Assembly (NCBI GenBank): GCA_902826945.1
Contig: CADEGS010000041.1
Coordinates: 1-25,505, forward strand
Direction of reading: 5' to 3'
Source of the DNA: an uncultured bacterium
Lineage (GTDB): Bacteria; Planctomycetota; UBA1135; GCA-002686595
DNA: 25,505 nucleotides
Positions within the stretch are counted from its first letter, which is position 1. Every line of letters starts with the position of its first letter. The position numbers were made by a program, and so were the translations under genes. Under the pieces are notes generated by a model. That model was not told the origin of the DNA. It ran no database searches and saw only the letters and a list, made by a program, of their open reading frames with translations. Positions 1-7,360 of the stretch are shown one piece after another.

Positions 1-533
<533 letters not shown>

Positions 534-725
534 GCTCGCTCCGCTGTCTGGTGGGGGGTCCTCGGCGGCCGGCGCGCAAACGCCGTTCCAGACGGCCGGA
601 GCGCGTCCACTCGCCCGCGCGCGCGCAGAGGCCGGCCGCGGGTCGGGGCGTTTTGTACAGCGAGGTGCGCGCCTGCCGCGCGGGCGCTACCATCCGCCGC
701 GCGCACGCCGGCGCGTGCGCGACGC
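534..725. other. Divergent intergenic region between katE and the 726 gene
   Basis: This 192 bp stretch separates two divergently oriented genes, so it should hold promoters for both. It is GC-rich with runs of alternating CG. I could not pick out a convincing -35/-10 pair or operator. Confidence 0.4.
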
Positions 726-1439
726 ATGCCGCGCGCGATCCTGCTGCTCTTCCTGCTCGCGTGTCCGGCCGTCGCCCAGCAGGACGAGGGCGTCGCCCCG
801 CTGCATCCGAGCCCCGCCGACCTGACGGCTCCGGCCTCGGCCGTGCCGAGCTGACCGTTGTGACCCGGCGAGGGTCGGCTCGTCCGTGGGACGGGCGAAG
901 CGACGGGCGGGCGCTGGCACATCGGGACGCGCGTGATCCCCGGCATCGACGCCGACCGCGCGCGGTGGCGCGTGACGGCGACGTACGCGATCCGCCCCGC
1001 GCTCTCGGTCGGCGTGGAGTGGAACCCGCTCGACGAGGACCTCGGACCGCTGGCGAACTGGCGCGTGCTCGAGGAGACGGAGCGTCGCCCGGCGCTGGTC
1101 CTCGGGACCAGCTCGGCGCGCATCGGCAGCGACAGCGGGCGAGCGTACTACGCGACGCTCTCCAAGGATCTCCAGGGCCTGACGGGCCTGCCGGTCGCTC
1201 CCTACGCGGGCGTCGCCTGGGACGGCTTCGACGAGGAGTGGAACGAGATCGGCGGCCTGCACGTCCGCTGGAGCGCGCGCTGGAGCTCGACGCACCTGTG
1301 GGACGGCGAGAACCTGCACCACATCCTCGACCACGCCCTGTCCGGCGGGCACCACGTCGGCCTGGTCCTGGCCGAGCAGGACGGCGAGCGCTCGATCGGC
1401 GTCAGCGTGGGCGTCGTGCTCGGCGGCGGCGACGGCTGA
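726..1439 (+). pseudogene. Exported beta-barrel-like protein, interrupted by two in-frame stops
   Basis: The segment at 726-854 encodes a signal peptide ([19 protein letters not shown]) and a short tail, ending in TGA at 852-854. A second TGA follows in the same frame at 861-863. From about 864 the frame reopens and runs to 1439, reading GEGRLVRGTGEATGGRWHIG and on through strand-like stretches such as RWRVTATYAIRPALSVGVEW and HHVGLVLAEQDGERSIGVSV. The alternating polar/hydrophobic pattern and a hydrophobic final strand suggest an outer-membrane or secreted beta protein. Protein-like sequence begins before the first available downstream start (GTG at 933), and the downstream part lacks its own signal peptide. 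Both facts argue that the two parts once formed one gene of about 237 codons. The break could be a real mutation, a sequencing error, or a signal-peptide ORF unrelated to the 933-1439 gene. The family was not recognised. Confidence 0.6.
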
Positions 1440-1487
1440 GCGCGCGCGGTAGAATCCCGCGGCTTTTCGTCCGTCCCACCCTGCACT

Positions 1488-1503
1488 CGGCCCCCAGGGG
1501 CCG
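1488..1503. repeat. Short inverted repeat upstream of the lipoprotein gene
   Basis: Seven-base arms (CGGCCCC / GGGGCCG) flank a 2-base centre, 14 bp before the ATG of the 1518 gene. It could be a protein-binding palindrome or a leftover terminator of the preceding gene. Function is not shown. Confidence 0.3.
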
Positions 1504-1517
1504 TTCCCGGAGCCCCC

Positions 1518-1904
1518 ATGCCGCGTCTCACCTGTCTCTCCCTGCTCGTCGCCCTGGTCCTGCTGTGCCCCGCGTGCGGCGGCAGCGAGCACGAGGCCCT
1601 CGCCCGGGAGAGCGTCTCGCTGATGAAGGACTTCGGCGACACGCTCGCCAAGGTCACCGACAAGTCCTCGGCCGAGAAGCAGAAGGGCAAGCTCGAGTCG
1701 ATCGTCGCCGACATGCACGACGTGAAGGTGCGCATGGAGTCGAAGGGCGAGCCCAGCGCGGAGGAGGAGAGCGCGCTGGAGGAGAAGATGAAGGCCGAGA
1801 TGGCGCCCGTCATGCAGACGATGATGCAGGAGATGATGCGCATCGGGCAGAACGAGGAGGTCATGGCCGTGCTCGGCCCGGTCTTCGACAAGCTCGACGA
1901 GTGA
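1518..1904 (+). CDS. Small predicted lipoprotein, helical
   Basis: This is a 128-residue protein of unrecognised family. Residues 1-20 form a signal peptide (MPRLTCLSLLVALVLLCPAC) ending in a lipobox-like Cys20; the cysteine at -3 makes the lipobox imperfect. The mature part is highly charged and almost certainly helical, with a Met-rich stretch near residues 94-110. The start is supported by GGAG at 1509-1512, five bases before the ATG. It is likely exported and anchored to a membrane. It meets the next gene convergently across a strong hairpin. Role unknown. Confidence 0.8.
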   Translation: MPRLTCLSLLVALVLLCPACGGSEHEALARESVSLMKDFGDTLAKVTDKSSAEKQKGKLESIVADMHDVKVRMESKGEPSAEEESALEEKMKAEMAPVMQTMMQEMMRIGQNEEVMAVLGPVFDKLDE

Positions 1905-1919
1905 CGCGCGGCGGTCGGT

Positions 1920-1942
1920 CCCGCGCGCGCGCCGCGCGCGGG
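1920..1942. terminator. GC hairpin between convergent genes
   Basis: A perfect 9 bp stem (CCCGCGCGC / GCGCGCGGG) with a 5-base loop lies between the stop of the lipoprotein gene (1904) and the stop of the convergent hydrolase (1945). There is no T-run, so it would be a U-tract-free terminator that could serve both strands. The position supports this role. Confidence 0.55.
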
Positions 1943-1944
1943 GC

Positions 1945-3978
1945 TCAGACGCCCTGGCGCGGGACGCGCTCGTCCCACTCGCGCCCGAAGACGCGCGCGC
2001 CGGCTTCGTGCGCCTCCAGGCGCGCGTGCACGACGAAGTCCGTGGCGGTGCACGCGATGCGCACGCCGGTCTCGATCGCGACCTGCCAGTCCCCGCGGCA
2101 GAGCTCGGTGCGCTGCTCGATCGACGCGCTGGCGCGCAAGGGATCGTCGGGGTGGATGCGCGTCTCGGTGACGATCCCGTCGCCCCCCTGCATGCCGTCG
2201 GCCGGGTCGAGGCGCTCGAGCGCGACGCGGCCCGTGGCGTCGAAGCCGCTGCGCGCGCGGCGCACGAGCTCGCCCGTGCGCGGGTCGAGGGCCTCCGTGC
2301 GGGAGCGCTCGGCGCGCGCCAGCGGCGCCCACGAGGAGGCCGGGGCGCGCTCCGGCGGGGCGAACGGGCGCAGCCCTCTGTCCTCGGGGTCGGCGGGGCG
2401 CACCGGCAGCTCCAGCGCGCAGCCCTCGGTCAGCAGCGTCAGGCGCGCCGGCGCGGGCGAGGGCCAGACGAGCGGCCAGCACGCGTTCGAGAGCGCCAGG
2501 CGGATGCGGTGGCCCGGCAGGAAGGCGTGGCCCACGTCGTTCAGGCGCAGCGCGGCCTCGATCGCCCGCCCCGGGACGAGCGGCTCGTGCCGCTCGTGTC
2601 CGGCGCCGTGGGCGAGGTTCAAGAGGCCGTAGGTGACGCGGTACGAGGTGCCGTCGGGGGCGACGTCGCACAGGCGCGCGACGAGGAAGGCGAGCGGACG
2701 GTCGGAGGCCACGCGCACGCGCAAGGTCGGCGCGCCCAGGATCTCGACGCGCCCCTCCAGCGGCTCGCCGTCGAAGCAGAGCGAGAGACGGTCGTCGGCG
2801 GACTGGTCGTGCGCGCCGGCGACGAGCCAGTTCGTCGAGCCGCCGCCGAGCGTCTGCGGCGAGGCGATCGCGAGGCGCGCGGCGACCGGCGCGTCGCCCA
2901 GGCGGCCCGGCGCGAGGCGCAGCGTGCGCGGGCGCAGGCGCGGCGAGGGCCAGGCGGCCTCGGCGACCCAGCGTCCGGGGCGGTCGCCGCGGTGGCCGGC
3001 GGGCACGCGCTCGCCGATCCAGGCGCGGTAGGCGGGCTCGCCCGCGGCGAGCGCGCTCTCGCCCTCGAGGCAGGCGCGCCACCACGCGAGCGCCTCCTGC
3101 AGGAAGCCGATGCTCGGACCGGGATGCGCGTCGTGCGGGTAGTCGTGACCCCACGGGCCGACGAGGCCGCGGCAGGGGGCGCGCAGGCCCGCGACCAGGC
3201 GCGGCACCGCGTTCGTGTACGCGTCGGCCCAGCCGCCGACGGCGAGCACCGGGCACGCGATCGCGCCGTGGTCCTCGCGCACGGAGCCGTGCTTCCAGTA
3301 CGCGTCCCGCAGCGGGTGGCGCAGCCAGCGCAGCGGAAAGGGCCGGGCCGCCTCCAGGCGCTCGCGCCACAGCGCGCGCCAGCGCTCGCCGACGAGCGCG
3401 GGGTCGGGCGGCAGCGCGACGAGCTGGAAGAAGGTCGCGCCCCACCACAGGTTGTCGTTCAGGAGGCAGCCGCCCATGTAGTGGACGTCGTCCGCGTAGC
3501 GGTCGTCGGTCGAGCACACGGTCACGATGCCGCGCAGGGCCGGCGGGCGGCGCGCGGCGATCTGCAGCGCGTTGAACCCGCCCCAGGACTTGCCGATCAT
3601 CCCGACCGCGCCGCTGCACCAGGGCTGCGCGGCGATCCAGGCGATCGCCTCGACGCCGTCCTCCTGCTCGCGCGCCAGGTACTCGTCCAGCAGCACGCCC
3701 TCGGACTCGCCCGAGCCGCGCAGGTCCACGCGCACCGCGGCGATCCCGTGGCCGGCGAACCAGGCGTGCATGCCGTCGTCGCGCTCGCGCGTGCCGATGC
3801 GCTTGCCGTAGGGGATGTACTCGAGCACCGCCGGCACGGGCGCGCGCTCGGCGCCCTCGGGCAGCCACAGCCGCGCGGCCAGGCGGCAGCCGTCGGAGAG
3901 CGGGATCCAGGCGTGCTCGACCGTGCGCACGCGGCGCGGGAGGTCGTGGACGATGCGCGCGGCCGTCACGGACGGCAT
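1945..3978 (-). CDS. CocE/NonD family alpha/beta hydrolase (X-Pro dipeptidyl-peptidase S15-like)
   Basis: This 677-residue serine hydrolase belongs to the CocE/NonD family, which includes cocaine esterase, glutaryl-7-ACA acylases and X-Pro peptidases. The nucleophile elbow GKSWGG puts the catalytic Ser at 131. The acid is probably Asp252 in GGWADAYT and the base His278 in GPWGHDYPH. EYIPYGKR (53-60), VDLRGSGESEG (84-94) and AIAWIAAQPWCSGAVGMIGKS fit the family closely. The C-terminal jelly-roll domain (about 320-580) contains DVAPDG and LNDVGHAFLPGHRIRLALS. There is an extra tail beyond about residue 560. No signal peptide is seen, so it is probably cytoplasmic. The substrate cannot be read from sequence. 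It lies 37 bp downstream of the transporter gene, separated by a hairpin. Confidence 0.93.
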   Translation of the reverse strand: MPSVTAARIVHDLPRRVRTVEHAWIPLSDGCRLAARLWLPEGAERAPVPAVLEYIPYGKRIGTRERDDGMHAWFAGHGIAAVRVDLRGSGESEGVLLDEYLAREQEDGVEAIAWIAAQPWCSGAVGMIGKSWGGFNALQIAARRPPALRGIVTVCSTDDRYADDVHYMGGCLLNDNLWWGATFFQLVALPPDPALVGERWRALWRERLEAARPFPLRWLRHPLRDAYWKHGSVREDHGAIACPVLAVGGWADAYTNAVPRLVAGLRAPCRGLVGPWGHDYPHDAHPGPSIGFLQEALAWWRACLEGESALAAGEPAYRAWIGERVPAGHRGDRPGRWVAEAAWPSPRLRPRTLRLAPGRLGDAPVAARLAIASPQTLGGGSTNWLVAGAHDQSADDRLSLCFDGEPLEGRVEILGAPTLRVRVASDRPLAFLVARLCDVAPDGTSYRVTYGLLNLAHGAGHERHEPLVPGRAIEAALRLNDVGHAFLPGHRIRLALSNACWPLVWPSPAPARLTLLTEGCALELPVRPADPEDRGLRPFAPPERAPASSWAPLARAERSRTEALDPRTGELVRRARSGFDATGRVALERLDPADGMQGGDGIVTETRIHPDDPLRASASIEQRTELCRGDWQVAIETGVRIACTATDFVVHARLEAHEAGARVFGREWDERVPRQGV

Positions 3979-3992
3979 CCTCGCCGCGGCGC

Positions 3993-4015
3993 GCCGGCGC
4001 GTCCATCGCGCCGGC
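3993..4015 (-). terminator. Hairpin directly after the transporter stop codon
   Basis: A perfect 9 bp stem (GCCGGCGCG / CGCGCCGGC) with loop TCCAT begins immediately after the stop of the transporter gene on the minus strand and ends 14 bp before the hydrolase start. It lacks a T-tract. It is a likely terminator or attenuator between the two same-strand genes. Confidence 0.55.
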
Positions 4016-4807
4016 TCAGAGCGGCGCCTCGTCGCCCATCGCCGCGCGCCGCATGCTCGCGGCCAGCGCGGGGCCGAGGTAGCGCTCGATCGCGCCGTGC
4101 ACGGCGTAGAGCACGGGCGTCAGCACGAGCGCCATCGCGAGCTTGTAGGCGTAGTTCACGAGCCCGATCGAGGCGATGCGGCCCGGGCTCCAGGCCGTGC
4201 TCGGGTTCAGGCCGAAGGCGATCCACAGCACGACGAAGCTGTCGATGAGCTGGGAGACCAAGGTCGAGCCGGTAGCGCGCAGCCAGATCCATTTCTCGCC
4301 GGTGCGGCGCTTGACCCAGTGGAACACGAGCACGTCCACGAGCTGGCCGACGAGGAAGGCCAGGATCGAGCCGGCGATGATCCACAGCCCCTGGCCGAAG
4401 ACCGACTCGAAGGCGAGCTGCATGTCGACCGTGCCGCCGCCGTCGACCGCGCGCTGGCGCCAGAAGTCGGCCGGCACGAGCCGGATCGCGCCGAAGACCA
4501 TCAGGAAGGAGTAGGCGATCATCCCGATCGCGAGCAGCGACAGCCGCCGCACGCCGCGCTGGCCGAAGTACTCGTTCACGATGTCGGTCAGCACGAACAC
4601 GATCGGCCACAGGAGCACGCCCGCGGTCAGGTCGAGCGAGAGCGGCTCGTCGATCAGCGTGCGGATCGAGAGCGGCGCGAAGCCGAGCGTGCGCTCGAGC
4701 GAGAAGAGCTTGACGCCGACGAACTCCGCCAGGATCGCGTTCGTGACGAAGAAGGCGCCCAGGGCGAGGAACAGGCGCGCGGGCTTGGCGTCGGTCGAGG
4801 CGAGCAT
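4016..4807 (-). CDS. yhhQ: Queuosine precursor transporter (YhhQ / DUF165 family)
   Basis: This 263-residue integral membrane protein belongs to the family that imports the deazaguanine precursors preQ0/preQ1 for queuosine tRNA modification. Family hallmarks are AILAEFVGVKLF (24-35), the central PIVFVLTDIVNEYFGQRGVR (68-87) and the RATGSTLVSQLIDSFV stretch (about 177-192). About six membrane segments can be seen. A loop insertion (about 116-130, RQRAVDGGGTVDMQ) lies between segments, as in longer members. The ATG at 4807 is chosen because it opens directly into the conserved N-terminus. No queuosine biosynthesis genes are nearby, which fits a salvage role. It diverges from the 4933 lipoprotein gene. 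Confidence 0.93.
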   Translation of the reverse strand: MLASTDAKPARLFLALGAFFVTNAILAEFVGVKLFSLERTLGFAPLSIRTLIDEPLSLDLTAGVLLWPIVFVLTDIVNEYFGQRGVRRLSLLAIGMIAYSFLMVFGAIRLVPADFWRQRAVDGGGTVDMQLAFESVFGQGLWIIAGSILAFLVGQLVDVLVFHWVKRRTGEKWIWLRATGSTLVSQLIDSFVVLWIAFGLNPSTAWSPGRIASIGLVNYAYKLAMALVLTPVLYAVHGAIERYLGPALAASMRRAAMGDEAPL

Positions 4808-4932
4808 CGCGGGAGCATAGGGGAGCGGCCCGCCCGACCGGAACGCCGCGCTCCGGCGGAGGCCCGGGCGGCCTGCCCCCAGAGCGCCCCTCGGGCGGTG
4901 ATTTCGCCTCCGGTGGCTGCTACCTTCCAGCG

Positions 4933-5346
4933 ATGAAGTCAGCGATCGCCCTGCTGTCGACCCTCCTCTGCCTGGCGCCGGGCTTCGTCGCGTGCCGCTC
5001 CGATCGACCCGAGGATCCCACCATGGACAGCGACTCGAGCTCCGGTCCCGGCAAGCGCGGGCTGGAGGCCAACAAGTACTTCTACAAGGTCAACAGTGTG
5101 ATGGGGAACATCACCTCGGACGGCAAGGGCGTCCCCGACGCGACGATCACGATCGTGCAGACGGGCGAGGTCGTGCGCGTCGAGGCGCACGGCAGCTACT
5201 CCGTCGTGCTCGACCCCGAGGTGCTCGGGACGAACACGCACGAGCTCGTCTACGCGGCGCCGGGGCTCGAGCCGGTGCGCCGCAGCGTGACGGTCCCCGA
5301 CGAGCAACGCGTGCGCGTGGACGTCGAGCTGCGCAAGAAGCCCTGA
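4933..5346 (+). CDS. Predicted lipoprotein with carboxypeptidase-regulatory-like domain
   Basis: This is a 137-residue protein. The signal peptide (residues 1-20) ends in a lipobox ending FVAC, giving lipidated Cys21. A Ser/Asp/Gly-rich linker follows (about 25-42). Residues 55-135 resemble a CarboxypepD_reg / SpaA-like beta sandwich: VMGNITSDGKGVPDATITIV, then GSYSVVLDPE, then PGLEPVRRSVTVPD and a closing strand RVRVDVELRK. Such domains are found on cell-surface proteins as structural or ligand-binding modules; none of this identifies a partner. The gene has no clear Shine-Dalgarno sequence. Its stop codon directly abuts the stop of the convergent CpXC gene. Confidence 0.82.
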   Translation: MKSAIALLSTLLCLAPGFVACRSDRPEDPTMDSDSSSGPGKRGLEANKYFYKVNSVMGNITSDGKGVPDATITIVQTGEVVRVEAHGSYSVVLDPEVLGTNTHELVYAAPGLEPVRRSVTVPDEQRVRVDVELRKKP

Positions 5347-6063
5347 TCAGCCCGCGGCCGTGGCCGTGCCGAGCGCGACCAGGCGCGCCAGGTCCACGAA
5401 CGTCGCGCCGGCCAGCCGGCCGCGCAGCTCCCGCCACGCCTCGTCCTGGGCGACGGCGTCGTAGAGCTCGCGCGGCACGTCCAGCCCCTCGAGGAAGGAG
5501 CTCCAGCGGCCGGTGAACCAGCCCAGCGAGAGCACAGGCCCGTCCGCGCCCTCGTGCGCGTTCAGGAAGCGCAGCTCGGTCTCCATCGAGAGCGTGAAGG
5601 GCGAGCTCGGCAGCGTGCGCAGGAGGCCGATCTTCAAGAGCTCCAGCTCGACGTCGTCGAGCCCGTGGTCGGCCAGCGCGAGCTTCTCGCACAGGGCCGC
5701 CCAGCCGAACACGAGCCGCGGGCGGATGCCCTGGCCCAGCGCGCGCGCGGCGGCTGGCGCCCGGCGGCCGTAGGCGACGTCGAAGGTCGCCTGGACCTGG
5801 GTCTCGAGCTCGCGCCAGCGCGCCAGCTCGTCGAGCGCGTAGACCGCGATCCACTGGCCGCGCGCCAGGTCGGTGTAGGTGAACTCGGGGTCGACGCGGA
5901 AGGCCTCGCCGCAGCGCGGGCAGGGCTCCTGCTGGAAGGTGCCGGCCAGGATCGCGTCGCGCAGCTCGGGCTTGCGGTCCACGTTGACGCTGTGGACGAC
6001 CTGGAAGGAGACGCTCGCGGCGCAGGCCGGGCAGGCGAGCGCGGTCGCTTGGAACAGGGACAT
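5347..6063 (-). CDS. CpXC-domain protein
   Basis: This 238-residue protein has an N-terminal CpXC domain, a zinc-ribbon-like unit named for its two Cys-Pro-x-Cys motifs. They are CPAC at 11-14 and CPRC at 48-51. The conserved run EFTYTDLARGQWIAVY (60-75) follows. The rest (about 85-238) is helical and acidic, with no recognised domain. The family's function is unknown. The gene starts 3 bp after the metallopeptidase stop, with GGAGAAG overlapping the end of that gene as a likely ribosome-binding site. This points to translational coupling and a shared role. It could bind or handle the metallopeptidase (for example as an adaptor or immunity protein), but that is inference. Confidence 0.85.
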   Translation of the reverse strand: MSLFQATALACPACAASVSFQVVHSVNVDRKPELRDAILAGTFQQEPCPRCGEAFRVDPEFTYTDLARGQWIAVYALDELARWRELETQVQATFDVAYGRRAPAAARALGQGIRPRLVFGWAALCEKLALADHGLDDVELELLKIGLLRTLPSSPFTLSMETELRFLNAHEGADGPVLSLGWFTGRWSSFLEGLDVPRELYDAVAQDEAWRELRGRLAGATFVDLARLVALGTATAAG

Positions 6064-6066
6064 CGT

Positions 6067-7341
6067 CTACTTCTCCAGCGCCTTGAGGTCGGGGACGAAG
6101 GGGTGGGAGTCCTTGAGCTTCTTGCTGTAGTAGGCGGCGTAGAGCTCGGCGAACCACTCGGCCGGCGCGCGGAACTGGTAGCCGTGGATGCCCTTGGTGC
6201 GCGCGGCCAGGCTGTAGGTCCACCACTCGCCGTCGTAGGACTCCTGGTACACGACGTCGCCGACGGCGGTGTCCTTGCAGGCGGTGCCGTCCCACCACAT
6301 CTCGCCGCCGACCACGACCTTGTCGACCCACTCCTTGACCTTCGTCTGGGCGGGCGTGGCCGGCGCGGTCGTGCCGCCGCCCAGGAGCCCGAGCGCGTAC
6401 GTCTCGAGCCCCGCCTCGCCGCCCGCCTCGCTCGCGCCGAGCAGGCCCTTGTACTTGCCGGCGACGGCCTTCGCGGCGCCGGCGGCGCTGGTCGAGACCC
6501 ACTTGCCGTACTTCGTGTCCTTGCCCTTCTTGCTCATGAAGCCGTGCTTGGCGTCCACGGCGTGGCCGACCTCGTGCAAGGTCGCCCAGCTGAAGTAGTC
6601 CACCTTGTCGCCGTTCGCGGGCAGGCAGTCCGGGTCGTGCTTGGCGGGGTCGGGGAAGTCGCGCAGCGTGTTCAGGTCGGCGCCGTAGTCCATGCTGTCC
6701 TTCGGGCGCTTGCACTCGATCCCGATCGCCTTGTCGCCCTCGGCGTACCAGCCGCCCTCGCCCGCGCCCTTGCGCGTCGGCATCAGCGTCACGGTCATCT
6801 TGTCGAGCGTGGCGTTCGGGAACACCGGCGCCTTGCCGAGCGTGTCGTACAGGTTCTTGAGCGTCTCCGCCTCCCCCTTGGGGTCGAGCTTCTTGCCGGG
6901 GAACGCGTACTTCGGGTTGCCGTCGGCGTCGGTGCCGTCGGGCGTCTTGATGCCCTCCTCGAGCGCGAGCTTGATGCCGTAGCGCTCCTCGATCGCCTTC
7001 ATCAGCTTCGCGCCGGCCTTGTCGTCGGTGAGGTCGATGTTCGCGACCTCGGCGTCCTTGGCCTTGCGCTTGGCGAGCGTCGCGAGCTGCTCGAGCTGCT
7101 TGACCTTCTTCGTCAAGGGCTCGCTGGACTCGGTCGCCTTCTTCAGCGCGAGCTTCAGCTTCTCGAGGTCGGTCTTCCACGGCTCGACGGGCTTCTTGGC
7201 CTTGGCCAGCGCGTCGACGGCCTTGGCCAGGTCCTCGAGCGCGCTGCGCGCGCCGCTGGCGAGCACGTCGGCGACCCCTTGCAGGACCGCGTTGGTCGTC
7301 TCGTTGAAGACCTTCTTGAAGGAATCGAGGGTCCAGGTCAT
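6067..7341 (-). CDS. Anthrax-lethal-factor-like zinc metallopeptidase (ATLF/M34-type domain)
   Basis: This 424-residue protein is a predicted zincin. Residues 1-100 are Lys/Ala-rich helices, probably coiled coil. The catalytic part holds SWATLHEVGHAVD (251-263) with His256, Glu257 and His260. Near the end, YQFRAPAEWFAELYAAYY (388-405) supplies the likely third ligand Glu395 and the supporting Tyr388. From recall, anthrax lethal factor has HEFGHAVD and a Tyr728-Glu735 pair with the same 7-residue spacing before EFFAE. The match is therefore in motif, spacing and order. No signal peptide or membrane segment is seen. An insert between the motifs is Gly/Ala-rich (about 285-330). It is the middle gene of a three-gene cassette, 19 bp after the duplicated-domain gene. 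Substrate and delivery route are unknown; toxin, effector or intracellular protease are all possible. Confidence 0.85.
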   Translation of the reverse strand: MTWTLDSFKKVFNETTNAVLQGVADVLASGARSALEDLAKAVDALAKAKKPVEPWKTDLEKLKLALKKATESSEPLTKKVKQLEQLATLAKRKAKDAEVANIDLTDDKAGAKLMKAIEERYGIKLALEEGIKTPDGTDADGNPKYAFPGKKLDPKGEAETLKNLYDTLGKAPVFPNATLDKMTVTLMPTRKGAGEGGWYAEGDKAIGIECKRPKDSMDYGADLNTLRDFPDPAKHDPDCLPANGDKVDYFSWATLHEVGHAVDAKHGFMSKKGKDTKYGKWVSTSAAGAAKAVAGKYKGLLGASEAGGEAGLETYALGLLGGGTTAPATPAQTKVKEWVDKVVVGGEMWWDGTACKDTAVGDVVYQESYDGEWWTYSLAARTKGIHGYQFRAPAEWFAELYAAYYSKKLKDSHPFVPDLKALEK

Positions 7342-7360
7342 GGCGTGGAGCGGGGGCGGA

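Noticed and set aside
1202..4006. Long minus-strand open frame of 934 codons
   Set aside because: It overlaps the CocE/NonD hydrolase in another frame, is dominated by Arg/Ala/Pro and has no family motifs. It is a GC-rich shadow.
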